Below are positions 31,763 to 41,181 of a stretch of DNA of 43,913 bases, piece by piece (positions within the stretch are counted from its first letter, which is position 1; the number at the start of each line of letters is the position of its first letter). A program made the translations under genes and the position numbers. This DNA comes from an uncultured Lachnospiraceae bacterium (GTDB lineage: Bacteria > Bacillota > Clostridia > Lachnospirales > Lachnospiraceae): contig CANQHZ010000023.1 in the NCBI GenBank assembly GCA_947623805.1, positions 1-43,913 of the forward strand, read 5' to 3'. Below the pieces are notes generated by a model. That model was not told the DNA's origin. It saw only the letters and a program-made list of their open reading frames with translations, and did not search any database.

Positions 31763-34700
31763 TCACCCCGTCACTTTCACATTCTCCTCACCACAAAGCC
31801 CGCGCAGCCTGTCAAGCACCTCAGAATCTGCATTAATGTTCTTATTCGCAGGCAGCTGCTTTTTCTGACGGGTTTCTTCTATATAAATAATCACACTGTC
31901 ATTCCCCTCCGACTCAAACATCGCATCGGATAAAGCCTTCTCCTTTTGCGCATAATCTCCCATATTTGGAAATCTCAGCCACACCTTCCTTGGCAGCTCG
32001 TCAAACGAGGTAATCTTCTCGCAAATAAGCTTCCCGTCGCGCTCCTCATCAACGGAAACCCTTCCCTCTATAAACACCTTGCCATCCTCCACAAGCTTTG
32101 CCGAATACTTCTCATAGCTCTGCGGAAACACGATAACCTCAACGCTCCCCACCAAATCCTCAAGATTGATGAATGCCATAATCTTGTCATTCTTTGTGTA
32201 CTTTATCTTTTTGTCCGTTATAATCCCGCCGATTACAGCCCTGCTGCCGTCCGCGACGGACACACTCCCCGTCTCGTCATCAAGCATAAAGTCAGAGGTC
32301 TTTGCCGTAATTCTCTTTTCCCAAAGCAGCTGATACTCCTGCATAGGATGCCCGCTTACGTAAAAGCCAAGCACCTCCTTTTCAAAGCTAAGCACCATCT
32401 CCTTTGCATACTCGCCGACATCCGGCATTTTTACCTCAAGCTCTTTCTTTTGCTCCTCCGATACTATATCAAACAGCGACATCTGCCCCGACATGACACC
32501 GCGCTTGCCGTTCACAATGCCGTCAAGTATCTGCATATACACGCTCATATGCTGCTTTCTAGTAGGACCAAAGCTGTCAAATGCCCCTGATTTTATAAAA
32601 TTTTCTATGGCGCGTTTATTTATGTCAAGTGAAAGCGTCCTCTCGATAAAATCCTTTAGGCTCTGGTAATTTCCATGCGCCTGCCGCTCAGCAACTATAC
32701 CGTCGATAATGGGCCTGCCTATGCTCTTGATTGCGGTAAGCGCATACCTGATTGCACCATTTGACACAGAAAATCCCGCCTCGCCCTCGTTTATGTCGGG
32801 CGGAAGTATCTCAATACCCATGCTGCGACACGCCATGATGTATCCCGATACTTTCGCGGGAGAATCTATCACTGACGTGAGCAGCGCCGCCATAAATTCG
32901 ACAGGATAATAGTATTTCAAATAGGCGGTCTGATAAGCCACTACCGCATAACACGCCGCATGCGACTTGTTGAAAGCGTACTTGGCAAAGTCCATCATAG
33001 TATCATATATATGCTCCGCCACTGCCTCGGGAATGCCGTTTGCAACGCACCCAGGTACACCCTCCTCCACGTTTCCATGAACAAAATTTTCGCGCTCCTT
33101 TTCCATGACATACGCTTTTTTCTTACTCATCGCGCGGCGCACGGTGTCGCTTCTACCCATAGTATACCCGCCAAGGTCGCGCACTATCTGCATAACCTGT
33201 TCCTGATACACTATACAGCCATACGTAGGCTCTAAAATCGGCTCAAGCTGCGGACATTCATATGTCACGGCGGCGTGATTGTTTTTACCCTTTATATAAG
33301 CGGGAATAAAGTCCATAGGCCCCGGGCGATACAGCGAAATTCCCGCTATTATGTCTTCAAAGCTCTGCGGCTTTAACTCCTTTATAAAGTTCTTCATGCC
33401 CCGACTTTCAAGCTGGAACACGCCATCAGTCTTGCCAGTACCAAGCGATGCAAACACCTTTTTGTCAGCATAATCAAGACTGTCCACGTCTATATGGACG
33501 CCTGTTGATTTTTCGATATTGTCCACCGCGTTCTTTATGACCGTCAGCGTGCGCAGCGCGAGGAAATCCATCTTTAAAAGTCCCAAATCCTCTAATATAT
33601 TCTTCGTAAACTGAGTAGTAATCGCGCCGTCGCTTCCCCTTGAAAGCGGCACAAACTCATCGGCAGGTCTCTGACAGATAACGACGCCCGCCGCATGCAT
33701 TGAAGTATGGCGCGGCAGTCCCTCCAGACGCCTGCTCATGTCTATAAGGTTCTTAACCTGTTCATCTCCCTGATAAAGATTCCTAAGCTCAGGATTCATC
33801 TCAAGCGCACGGGAAATGCTCACGGGAAAATTGTTCTCGCTCGGTATCATCTTTGCTATTCCGTCCACATAGCTGTACGGCAAATCAAGCGCACGCCCCA
33901 CATCACGGATAACCCCTTTTGCCGCCATCGTACCGAAAGTCACTATCTGCACCACTTTGTCACGTCCGTATTTTTCGCTTACATAATCAATTACCTCTTG
34001 CCTGCGTTCATCGCAGAAATCAATATCTATATCAGGCATAGAAACACGCTCGGGATTAAGAAAACGCTCAAACACAAGACTATATTTTACAGGGTCTATA
34101 TTTGTGATGTGCAGACAGTACGATACCATGCAGCCCGCCGCGCTGCCACGCCCTGGACCTACGGGTATGCCGTTTTCACGTGCCCAGTTGATAAAGTCCC
34201 ATACAATGAGGAAATAATCAACATAACCCATATCTTTTATTACGCCAAGCTCATAGTTCATCTTTTTGGCAAGCTCGCCGTCATCATTGGGATAGCGCTC
34301 TTTCAGACCGTCGCTGCAGAGCTTGTTTAGGTATGTCCATGAATCGTAGCCCTCCGGTACGTCATAATGCGGAAGTTTTGTGACGCCAAACTCTATTTCG
34401 ACATTGCACCTGTCGGCAATTTTCGCCGTGTTGTCAATTGCCTCCTGCGCATAAGGAAAAAGCTCACGCATCTCCATCTCGCTTTTTACATAGTATTGTC
34501 CACCCTCATAGCGCATTCTGTCCCGGTCAGTCACTTTTTTTGCCGTCTGTATACACAAAAGTATATCGTGTGAGGCGGCATCGTCCGCGTACGTATAGTG
34601 AATATCGTTTGTAGCCACAAGCGGAATATCAAGCTCCTTGCTAAGACGCAGCAGCGCGGCATTTACTGTCTTCTGCTCAGGTATGCCGTGGTCTTGAAGT

Positions 34701-35221
34701 TCAAGGAAATAATTGCCGCTGCCGAAACAGTCAAGGTATTTTTGAGCGCACTTTTTCGCCTCCTGATACAGTCCTTTTTCTATAAAGCGCGGCACCTCGC
34801 CCGCAAGACACGCCGACAGCGCAATAATGCCCTCATGGTATTGGCTTAGTACCTCCATGTCCACACGCGGACGGTAATAATAGCCCTCCGTGAAACCTCT
34901 GCTGACTATTTTCATAAGATTTGCGTAGCCCTTGTTGTTCTCGGCAAGCAGGACAAGGTGGTGATACCTGTCCTCACCCCCGCCAACTTCCTTGTCAAAG
35001 CGCGAATTGGGCGCGACATATACCTCGCAGCCGAGAATAGGCTTTATTCCGTTTGCCTTTGCTTCCTTATAAAAATCAATCACACCGTACATAACACCAT
35101 GGTCTGTGATAGCGCCGCTGTCCATGCCAAGCTCCTTTAGGCGTTTGACATATTCCTTTATTTTGTTTGAGCCGTCTAAAAGACTGTATTCCGTATGTAC
35201 GTGAAGATGTGTAAATGCCAT
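31763..35221 (-). CDS. dnaE: DNA polymerase III alpha subunit
   Basis: A 1152-residue DnaE replicative polymerase. The PHP domain starts the protein (FTHLHVHTEYSLLDG), the palm has the catalytic aspartates in PDIDIDFCDERR and the finger region GVFQLESRGM and YQEQVMQI; a helix-hairpin-helix region and an OB fold (about 990-1065, AFINLEDLVGSVEVIVFP) follow. Length is normal for DnaE. In Firmicutes DnaE works beside PolC, extending primers on the lagging strand. The closest gene downstream is pfkA. Confidence 0.96.
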   Translation of the reverse strand: MAFTHLHVHTEYSLLDGSNKIKEYVKRLKELGMDSGAITDHGVMYGVIDFYKEAKANGIKPILGCEVYVAPNSRFDKEVGGGEDRYHHLVLLAENNKGYANLMKIVSRGFTEGYYYRPRVDMEVLSQYHEGIIALSACLAGEVPRFIEKGLYQEAKKCAQKYLDCFGSGNYFLELQDHGIPEQKTVNAALLRLSKELDIPLVATNDIHYTYADDAASHDILLCIQTAKKVTDRDRMRYEGGQYYVKSEMEMRELFPYAQEAIDNTAKIADRCNVEIEFGVTKLPHYDVPEGYDSWTYLNKLCSDGLKERYPNDDGELAKKMNYELGVIKDMGYVDYFLIVWDFINWARENGIPVGPGRGSAAGCMVSYCLHITNIDPVKYSLVFERFLNPERVSMPDIDIDFCDERRQEVIDYVSEKYGRDKVVQIVTFGTMAAKGVIRDVGRALDLPYSYVDGIAKMIPSENNFPVSISRALEMNPELRNLYQGDEQVKNLIDMSRRLEGLPRHTSMHAAGVVICQRPADEFVPLSRGSDGAITTQFTKNILEDLGLLKMDFLALRTLTVIKNAVDNIEKSTGVHIDVDSLDYADKKVFASLGTGKTDGVFQLESRGMKNFIKELKPQSFEDIIAGISLYRPGPMDFIPAYIKGKNNHAAVTYECPQLEPILEPTYGCIVYQEQVMQIVRDLGGYTMGRSDTVRRAMSKKKAYVMEKERENFVHGNVEEGVPGCVANGIPEAVAEHIYDTMMDFAKYAFNKSHAACYAVVAYQTAYLKYYYPVEFMAALLTSVIDSPAKVSGYIMACRSMGIEILPPDINEGEAGFSVSNGAIRYALTAIKSIGRPIIDGIVAERQAHGNYQSLKDFIERTLSLDINKRAIENFIKSGAFDSFGPTRKQHMSVYMQILDGIVNGKRGVMSGQMSLFDIVSEEQKKELEVKMPDVGEYAKEMVLSFEKEVLGFYVSGHPMQEYQLLWEKRITAKTSDFMLDDETGSVSVADGSRAVIGGIITDKKIKYTKNDKIMAFINLEDLVGSVEVIVFPQSYEKYSAKLVEDGKVFIEGRVSVDEERDGKLICEKITSFDELPRKVWLRFPNMGDYAQKEKALSDAMFESEGNDSVIIYIEETRQKKQLPANKNINADSEVLDRLRGLCGEENVKVTG

Positions 35222-35331
35222 TTTTTATACCCCTTGTCTGCTGCGTCATTGTTTCCTACAAATGCTGTTTTATCATTTTGCCGCATCGCCGTTTCGCCAT
35301 TAAATTTATTTTAGCATAATGATGATGTTTT

Positions 35332-35943
35332 TCAAGGTATGCTGCTTATTTTCCGTAGCAATTCCTCCTCAAGCGCCGCGGCATCCTGATGATACACTAT
35401 CCCGTCCATTCCCAGGCGCATACCCGCCTCAATGTTTGCGGGCGAATCATCTATAAAAATGCACTCTCCTGGCAAAAGCCCAAACGTGTCAAAAAAGCTT
35501 AAATACGCCTCTTTTTCTGGCTTTAAAAATCCGTGCTCGCACGATATCCATATGCCGTCCATATACGCAATCGAGGCGATATTTTTTGAAAATTTATGAA
35601 ATCTTTGCGACGTATTTGAAAATAAAAACAGCTTATATCTTTCATTTTTAAGCCGTCGCACTAAATTTTCCATAGGCGGATTTGGCTCTTGCTCCATGCG
35701 AAACTCTGATATAAACCGCTTTATGGTTTCATGAAGCTCTTGCGGCACGCGCCTTTTTATCAAGTTTACGGCATCGTCATCGCCGATTGTGCCCCTGTCC
35801 ATTTTTATCCACTCGACCGATGAGCAAACCTCGTTTTTAATCATGTCAAACTCTTGCTGCGATTTCGTGTATTTCTTTATATAATCTGACAAACTGTACT
35901 TAGTCAGTACGTTTCCCATATCAAAAACTATATTTTTTACCAT
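35332..35943 (-). CDS. HAD-family hydrolase
   Basis: A 203-residue HAD phosphatase-like protein. Motif I is IVFDMGNVLTKY (nucleophile Asp in FDMGN), motif II LFLFSNTS, the Lys region GFLKPEKEAY, and motif IV CIFIDDSPANI. The GNVL type resembles YihX/alpha-D-glucose-1-phosphate phosphatase-like members. The start at 35943 (MVKNIVFD) is where the family begins; an upstream TTG would overlap the preceding dehydrogenase gene. The ribosome binding site is weak. Confidence 0.85.
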   Translation of the reverse strand: MVKNIVFDMGNVLTKYSLSDYIKKYTKSQQEFDMIKNEVCSSVEWIKMDRGTIGDDDAVNLIKRRVPQELHETIKRFISEFRMEQEPNPPMENLVRRLKNERYKLFLFSNTSQRFHKFSKNIASIAYMDGIWISCEHGFLKPEKEAYLSFFDTFGLLPGECIFIDDSPANIEAGMRLGMDGIVYHQDAAALEEELLRKISSIP

Positions 35944-35995
35944 ACTTAGTTTCCGTTTCAGTCTTTTTAAATAATGAACAATTGATAAGATTTTC

Positions 35996-36988
35996 TCATA
36001 CAATTCTCTCTGGCTTTTCGCCCCGCTCCACTCTCTTTACGTTTTCCCAAAACATCTCGTGGCAGCGCCTGAATGCTCCGCCTGTGATGCCGCCTATATG
36101 ACAGCTGAATATTATTTTGTTTTTCACTTCATCTGACGCCATCAAAAGCGGATTGTCAACCGTGACAGGCTCGCCCGCTACTGTGTCCAGTCCGGCGCCT
36201 GCGATGTGCCCAATTTGTATCGCGTTGATAAGCGCCTCTGAATCAACCAAATCCCCGCGCGCAGTATTTATAAGATAGGCGCCTTTTTTCATGGACATCA
36301 GGAATTTTTCATTTGCCGTGTGATATGTTTCCTCGTTGGAATTAAGATGAAGACTTACGATATCGCTCTGCGCCAGCAAATCATTTTGTGACACATATGT
36401 CACTTTCAATTCTTCCTCCAGCTTCTGCCTGCGTGTCCTGTTGTGGTAAATTACTCTCGCGCCAAATGCCTGCAGCATACGCGCCGTTGCCTGCGCTATA
36501 TCCCCAAAGCCTAAAAGCCCTACTGTACACTCTCTCAATTCACGCAAGGTTCCGTTTATCATATAGTTTTCCTTTGTGCTTATCTGTTCACCTTTCCTAA
36601 ACTGCGCGTCGCCGTTTACCACGTCACGCAAAAGCCCGAGCATCAACAGGATTGTCTGCTCTGCCACTGCGCCCGCGTTTGCCGCTTTGCAGTTACACAC
36701 ATAAATCTGCCTTTTCCGTGCCGCCTCTATGTCAAAAAAATTGTATCCTACGCCCTCGGAATGAATCATTTTGAGCTTCGGCATATTGGCTATCAGATTT
36801 TCAGATACCTTTGCCATAGCGTCCGCAAGCATAAAATCCGCGTCTTTCCCTACTTCTATCGCAACGTCGTCTGGGCTGCCCATTGGCACATAACTTATAT
36901 CGTAATCCTCCATTTGCGCCCATTCGGGAGCATATTGAGCCAGTCTCCCCTCTTTACCAATTACAAGTATTTTCATATTTTTTCCCAT
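35996..36988 (-). CDS. D-isomer-specific 2-hydroxyacid dehydrogenase
   Basis: A 330-residue NAD-dependent dehydrogenase. The nucleotide fold contains VGLLGFGDIAQATARML, then INTARGDLVDSEAL (catalytic Arg), GAGLDTVAGEP (Glu) and SCHIGGITGGAFRR (His). Substrate not clear: phosphoglycerate dehydrogenase-like and glyoxylate/hydroxypyruvate reductases share these motifs. AGGAG precedes the start. It lies upstream of the HAD gene with a 52-bp gap and may be cotranscribed. Confidence 0.9.
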   Translation of the reverse strand: MGKNMKILVIGKEGRLAQYAPEWAQMEDYDISYVPMGSPDDVAIEVGKDADFMLADAMAKVSENLIANMPKLKMIHSEGVGYNFFDIEAARKRQIYVCNCKAANAGAVAEQTILLMLGLLRDVVNGDAQFRKGEQISTKENYMINGTLRELRECTVGLLGFGDIAQATARMLQAFGARVIYHNRTRRQKLEEELKVTYVSQNDLLAQSDIVSLHLNSNEETYHTANEKFLMSMKKGAYLINTARGDLVDSEALINAIQIGHIAGAGLDTVAGEPVTVDNPLLMASDEVKNKIIFSCHIGGITGGAFRRCHEMFWENVKRVERGEKPERIV

Positions 36989-37036
36989 ATTAGCATTGCT
37001 CCTTTTTAAGCATTAAAAAATCAAAATAATGAAGCT

Positions 37037-37213
37037 TCACACAATGCTGTACTCCATCATCTCATACAAAATCCGCATGCCCTCCGCTGTCTCAGGCGGC
37101 AAAAGCGCGCGTGCGACGCATTTAAGCTCCGCGCTCTCATCATCGTCTTTTTGAAGATACGCATAATCGCCGTCAAGGCGGCTCACCGTATAATAAATCT
37201 TGTCAAGCAGCAT
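37037..37213 (-). CDS. Small conserved-looking protein, 58 residues, unknown
   Basis: ATG at 37213 has AGGGGA upstream and opens a 58-residue frame (MLLDKIYYTVSRLDGDYAYL to MMEYSIV) ending at 37037. The sequence is acidic and well balanced, with LPPETAEGMRILYEMMEY near the end, and codon use is like that of its neighbours, so I think it is real. It lies between the RpiB-type terminator and the dehydrogenase gene, 48 bp from the latter. No function can be assigned. Confidence 0.7.
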   Translation of the reverse strand: MLLDKIYYTVSRLDGDYAYLQKDDDESAELKCVARALLPPETAEGMRILYEMMEYSIV

Positions 37214-37284
37214 AATTTCCCCTGCCTTTCCATATAAATCATATAAATCGCTTCATCTCAACATGCAGCAATTCTTATTCATAC

Positions 37285-37322
37285 AAAACCGCCCGCGGAC
37301 TGTCTGAATCTGCGGGCGGCTG
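37285..37322 (-). terminator. Terminator of the RpiB-type gene
   Basis: CCGCCCGC (37289-37296) pairs with GCGGGCGG (37312-37319) and is followed in the minus direction by TTTTG. It lies directly after the stop at 37336. Confidence 0.8.
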
Positions 37323-37335
37323 CTACTGTCAATCT

Positions 37336-37974
37336 TTACTTTAATATTTCTCGTACAACTTCGGCAATCTTATCGCACTTGCAGTTTGCAAAGAAATACT
37401 CCTGAAATTTCTCTCCGCTCAGCGCGCCTTTGCAAAGCTCTCTGTCAAGCTTAGGCAGAATGTCGCAGATATCCGCGTGTGTCACGGTCTTTACTTCATC
37501 AAGGATTTTCTTGTTTCTCTGCTCAGGCACTACGCGCTCCTTGGGGTATCCGCCGCCGCCTGGCGCGCAGAAAAGCTTTTCAAAAATGTATTGGAGGTTG
37601 AGCTCGCCGCCCCAGCCAAAATTCTCCGCAAATGGCAGCGCTACGCAATTGCCGTCATTTACCTGTGAGAAAAGGTATGCGTCAAGAGGCGATTCGATAT
37701 GCCCGCAAAGCACCTTGGGGAATGAGTTGCACGCAAGCATCGCGCCCTCGCCCGTGCCGCAGCCTGTGATTACAAAATCTGCCGCGCCTGAGTTCAAAAG
37801 CACCGCCGCCAGTATGCCGTTCTGCACGTATGTAAGCTGATGCTCGTCCTCCGCTGAATACATGCCATAATTGAACACCTCATGCCCCATCGGCTCTACG
37901 ACCTTCTTGAGCGTCTCGCAGACCATAGCGTTCTTAGCCGCCTGGCTGTTTTCATTGATTAAAGCAATTTTCAT
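37336..37974 (-). CDS. RpiB/LacA/LacB family sugar-phosphate isomerase
   Basis: A 212-residue isomerase. The RpiB core (residues 1-145) has IALINENSQAAKN, DFVITGCGTGEGAMLACN (the active-site anion hole) and the NENFGWGGEL-like segment; the last 60 residues match the extra C-terminal domain of a clostridial subgroup (DUF3666-like). This subgroup is often linked to uronate and pectin sugar catabolism, which would fit the acetylesterase at 42.9 kb, but the link is inferred. It has its own promoter and terminator. Confidence 0.88.
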   Translation of the reverse strand: MKIALINENSQAAKNAMVCETLKKVVEPMGHEVFNYGMYSAEDEHQLTYVQNGILAAVLLNSGAADFVITGCGTGEGAMLACNSFPKVLCGHIESPLDAYLFSQVNDGNCVALPFAENFGWGGELNLQYIFEKLFCAPGGGGYPKERVVPEQRNKKILDEVKTVTHADICDILPKLDRELCKGALSGEKFQEYFFANCKCDKIAEVVREILK

Positions 37975-38028
37975 TTTTGTACCAGTCCTTTCTTATATAA
38001 TATATTGATGCATAAATTAACTGTTTTT

Positions 38029-38056
38029 ATTATACCACTAAACACATAATTTACAA
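38029..38056 (-). promoter_or_regulatory. Promoter of the RpiB-type gene
   Basis: Minus-strand TTGTAA (38051-38056), 16 bp, TATAAT (38029-38034), about 55 bp upstream of the start. The -35 lies next to the stop of the ATPase gene. Confidence 0.65.
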
Positions 38057-38058
38057 TC

Positions 38059-38913
38059 CTAAAATTCCCCTTCATGCTCCTTAAAGAAATCATAATACAC
38101 CCTTACATTTTCAAGCTGCGTCCAGCGCTTTACGTCTACGGGATTTTCGTCCATATCGTAGATTTTTGCGCCTTTTATGGAAAGGATAAAAGGGGAATGT
38201 GTCGCTATGATTAACTGGCAACCAAAAAACCTTGCGGAATTTTCAAGAAATTCGACAAGTTCCTGCTGGCGTTTCGGCGAAAGACTGTTTTCTGGCTCGT
38301 CAAGAAGATAGAGCGCATTTTCCTGTATTTTTTCCACAAAGTACATAAAAGCGCTTTCGCCGTTTGACTGTTCACGGACATTGTCCATCAGGTTTCCCCT
38401 GATATATTTTGACTTTGTCCTGCTTCTTGCCATATTCACCCTTTTGAGCTTCTCGTAGTCGTCGAGCGACTTCATCTGGAAATGCGCATATTTATTTTCA
38501 AGGTATTCTTCAGACAGTTCCTCCCGCTTTCGGTCTATCCCGTCATTTATGCTGCGCAGATTGAGCATAAAGTCAAATACGTCATCGCTCGTGATAATGC
38601 GACTTTTGGGTGGCAGCTTTCCTTTAAGCTGATAGCTGCAGTGCTTTGTATAATCTTCAAAAAAATTTGAACGATTGTAAAGCGTATCGCGTTTCAGCGA
38701 AAGCTTTTCCGCGATTATGTTCAGCGCCGTAGTCTTCCCCGAGCCATTTCCGCCATAGAGTATCGTGACAGGCTCAAAATCAAGCATTTGCAGGTTGTTT
38801 TTTGTGAACACCTGAAACGGATAATATGTGTCATAGCAGGTCATTTTCTGCCTAAAAACAAAATCTTCTTCCATCGCAATGGAGGTAAATTCAAAGTGGG
38901 TAAGGTAAAGCAT
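38059..38913 (-). CDS. AAA family ATP-binding protein (ABC/SMC-like)
   Basis: A 284-residue ATPase. Walker A is LYGGNGSGKTTALNII (about 53-67), the central region is helical, a signature-like SNGESAFMYF is present, Walker B is ALYLLDEPENSLSP (about 205-218), and the H-loop is LIIATHSPFIL. It is a stand-alone soluble ATPase of the AAA_21 type (relatives include OLD-like and RecF-like proteins). It has no nuclease domain and no partner gene next to it. Function unknown. The start has AAGGAG nine bases upstream. Confidence 0.88.
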   Translation of the reverse strand: MLYLTHFEFTSIAMEEDFVFRQKMTCYDTYYPFQVFTKNNLQMLDFEPVTILYGGNGSGKTTALNIIAEKLSLKRDTLYNRSNFFEDYTKHCSYQLKGKLPPKSRIITSDDVFDFMLNLRSINDGIDRKREELSEEYLENKYAHFQMKSLDDYEKLKRVNMARSRTKSKYIRGNLMDNVREQSNGESAFMYFVEKIQENALYLLDEPENSLSPKRQQELVEFLENSARFFGCQLIIATHSPFILSIKGAKIYDMDENPVDVKRWTQLENVRVYYDFFKEHEGEF

Positions 38914-38963
38914 TACGGCAAGCTCCTTTGTGTATTTTATTTCGTGTTTATAGTGGTAAATAT

Positions 38964-39006
38964 ATTATAGTTTATTTGCTACGATTTGTAAATTTTACAT
39001 GTAAAA
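38964..39006 (-). promoter_or_regulatory. Promoter of the AAA gene with adjacent palindrome
   Basis: Minus-strand TTTACA (38987-38992), 17 bp, TATAAT (38964-38969). A perfect 14-bp palindrome TTTTACATGTAAAA (38993-39006) adjoins the -35 on its upstream side and may be a regulator site. Confidence 0.6.
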
Positions 39007-39188
39007 ATATTGTTCCTTTATACTTGCGGAATAATATTTTAGCGTTAGATGTCAATCAAATAATATCAAAAAATACTTAAAAGCGTTATTCTTAACTTTT
39101 TCTTACACAATTTCAAATTACCATATATTTTTTGCGCAATTTAATGCCTCTGGATATTCATTCAGACATCCAAATATAAAAGGAAACC
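39007..39188. other. AT-rich intergenic stretch without recognised features
   Basis: This is part of the 608-bp gap between the AAA gene and the SPOCS/LysM gene. Beyond the promoter on one side and the repeat mosaic on the other I see no ORF with a ribosome binding site, hairpin or RNA gene. Confidence 0.5.
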
Positions 39189-39510
39189 AAACTTATTCCC
39201 CTACAGCATTCCAATACGCTAGCACGAGCAGGGGCATATATCCCATGAAAACCTTCGGAAAGCATCGGCACTTAGCGAAGTAATCCGTAAAAAGCAAAAT
39301 AAACTTACTACCCTACAGCATTCCAATACACTAGCACGAGCAGGGGCATATATCCCATGAAGACCTTTGGAAGGCGTCGGCACTTAGCGAAATAAGCTGT
39401 AAAAGCGTAGCTCCTTTTACAGCGCCATTGAGCTTAGTGTCCGCTACGCCTTCCACTAAGCGCAAGCGGGTCTGAATGGGATATATGCCCCTGCTCGGGC
39501 GACCTATTAC
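39189..39510. repeat. Mosaic intergenic repeat: two direct copies and one inverted copy
   Basis: A 112-bp unit at 39189-39300 is repeated directly from 39301 to about 39405. Both contain CTACAGCATTCCAATAC and CGAGCAGGGGCATATATCCC (39225-39246; 39337-39358). A diverged inverted copy lies at about 39424-39510, with the exact complement of the second word at 39476-39497. A 10-bp hairpin GCTGTAAAAG/CTTTTACAGC (39396-39405, 39414-39423) joins the second and third copies. No ORF is credible. It resembles a REP- or MITE-type family. Confidence 0.8.
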
Positions 39511-39521
39511 CAATCACATAC

Positions 39522-41099
39522 CTATTTCACAATCAACAATTTATCTCCAACTTTTATCTCATCACTACTCAAATTATTTATCTCCTTAATCTGCTCAACG
39601 CTCACATAATACTTCTTCCCAATCTGCCAAAGCGAATCCCCCTGCTTTACATAATAAATGGCAAACCCTGGCAGCTTTTCAAGCACCGCCGCATCTATCG
39701 GAGCAATCTTCAAATCCGTAAGAATATCCTCCTGCCTAGTATCATAAACAATCATATGAAGATTTAAAGTTATCCGCGCCTCGACCTGCGCGCTGTCCTT
39801 AATCGTGATTGACGGACTTCCCGTCTGGGCATAGAGCGAATACTGCTCTATCTCCGCATTTTCAAGTCCCTCCACCTGCCTTACAACCTCAAACGGTATC
39901 GTCTCCTTTATCGGATAAAAGCCCTGCGCGTCATCGCTTGATGTGTAAAGCGCCTGCAGCGTAATATTACCGCTGATAGTAAGTCCGTCTTCTTTAAAGA
40001 CCGTGTCCTCAATCTCAACCTTCGCGTCACTGTGGCATATCTGCAAAAGCTTTGGCTCTGTTTCCTCGAGCTTTATATTTCTGGTAAGCTTTTCCTCTAT
40101 ATTAAGCTCTGCAAGCATGTTTCTGAAATCCTTTTCGGCAGTCTGCGCATTTACCTCGCAGCTTACGCCGTAGACATCAGCCACAATCGGCGAGCTCTCT
40201 CTTGAAAAAATCTTTATTTCGAGCTCCAGCGCCGCCTCTACTCCGATAATTCTCGGCTCACCGTCCTCGTCATCTCTCACTGTAATCTCCTCGTGCCCTA
40301 TTTCATAGCAGATGTCTGCCAACATACCCTCACGGCTGTTGGGGCACTCTATATTTCCGCTAAATGGTATTGTCGTTTCGTACCAGTTAGCTTTCCCGCT
40401 ATTGTCCTCATTGTACACTATGAATACATTAAGCTCGCCTGTGACAATAAGCTTTTCATCTCCTGCGTGAAAGCTTATGCTGCCAATGTCAAGGCTTTTC
40501 CAGACCATTTCGCCTATATCGGGCATTCCCGCCGCAAGCTTTGCTTCCTCATGAATACGAAGCAAATCTCTTTTCTTAACCTCTGTTTCGAGATAATCAA
40601 TAGATTTTTTTCTGTATTCCAGCTTATCGCTGCCTGCCCCCGCGCCGTCAGCGCCCTCAAGCTCAGTGCATAGCTCCTCAGTGACGGTTTCCTCCACGCA
40701 TGGCTCCAGACTTACCACCGCCTGAATACTGAGCTTTCTTGAATTAATGATATGTACGCGCATATCCTCAAGCTGCGGACGGCACACTACCCTGTCCTGC
40801 CCTTCAAGCTTTTCAAGATAAATCTCCTCCATGAAAGGAAGTCCGCCCTCCATGCCCGCTACAGTCCCGCTTTCCGCGCCTTCCGCCTGATACAAAATCT
40901 GATAGCGCAGCTCTCCCTTTACCCAGATTTTGTTCATTCCCATCTTTATTTCTTCGATTTTTACATCTCCGCCGCTGTAAATTATTCTCGCCACATCAGG
41001 CTTTGCGTCTGATACATTTATGTCCTCCTCCATCGGCAGCTGCAGCATTGCCTTTGACTTTATTTTTTCGGTATGAATATCCTTTTTTAAAAGTTCCAT
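39522..41099 (-). CDS. SPOCS (DUF3794) protein with C-terminal LysM domain
   Basis: A 525-residue protein. Three DUF3794/SPOCS-like beta domains can be seen around GGDVKIEEIKMGMNKIWVKG, GDEKLIVTGELNVFIVYNED and DGLTISGNITLQALYTSSD, followed by a LysM peptidoglycan-binding domain at the end (YYVKQGDSLWQIGKKYYV, EIKVGDKLLIV). The arrangement recalls SpoVID/SafA-type spore coat or exosporium proteins, so it is probably made in the mother cell and coats the spore; there is no signal peptide, as expected. The start at 41099 (MELLKKD) follows AGGAGGG. Confidence 0.88.
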   Translation of the reverse strand: MELLKKDIHTEKIKSKAMLQLPMEEDINVSDAKPDVARIIYSGGDVKIEEIKMGMNKIWVKGELRYQILYQAEGAESGTVAGMEGGLPFMEEIYLEKLEGQDRVVCRPQLEDMRVHIINSRKLSIQAVVSLEPCVEETVTEELCTELEGADGAGAGSDKLEYRKKSIDYLETEVKKRDLLRIHEEAKLAAGMPDIGEMVWKSLDIGSISFHAGDEKLIVTGELNVFIVYNEDNSGKANWYETTIPFSGNIECPNSREGMLADICYEIGHEEITVRDDEDGEPRIIGVEAALELEIKIFSRESSPIVADVYGVSCEVNAQTAEKDFRNMLAELNIEEKLTRNIKLEETEPKLLQICHSDAKVEIEDTVFKEDGLTISGNITLQALYTSSDDAQGFYPIKETIPFEVVRQVEGLENAEIEQYSLYAQTGSPSITIKDSAQVEARITLNLHMIVYDTRQEDILTDLKIAPIDAAVLEKLPGFAIYYVKQGDSLWQIGKKYYVSVEQIKEINNLSSDEIKVGDKLLIVK

Positions 41100-41181
41100 A
41101 TAAAAACCCTCCTGAGAATACAAAATAGTTACAAGCTGATGTACTTAATTGTATTCCCAAAAGGGTTTGTTTATTCCTTAT

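Noticed and set aside
32460-34330. Several plus-strand open frames opposite dnaE
   Set aside because: They are antisense shadows of a well-supported polymerase gene, rich in His, Arg and Leu as such shadows are.
39189-39405. CRISPR-like array from the direct repeats
   Set aside because: There are only two direct units of 112 bp with no short repeat-spacer pattern and no cas genes.
39331-39513. Minus-strand open frame of 60 codons across the mosaic repeat
   Set aside because: It spans the repeat copies, has no ribosome binding site and its sequence follows from the repeated DNA.
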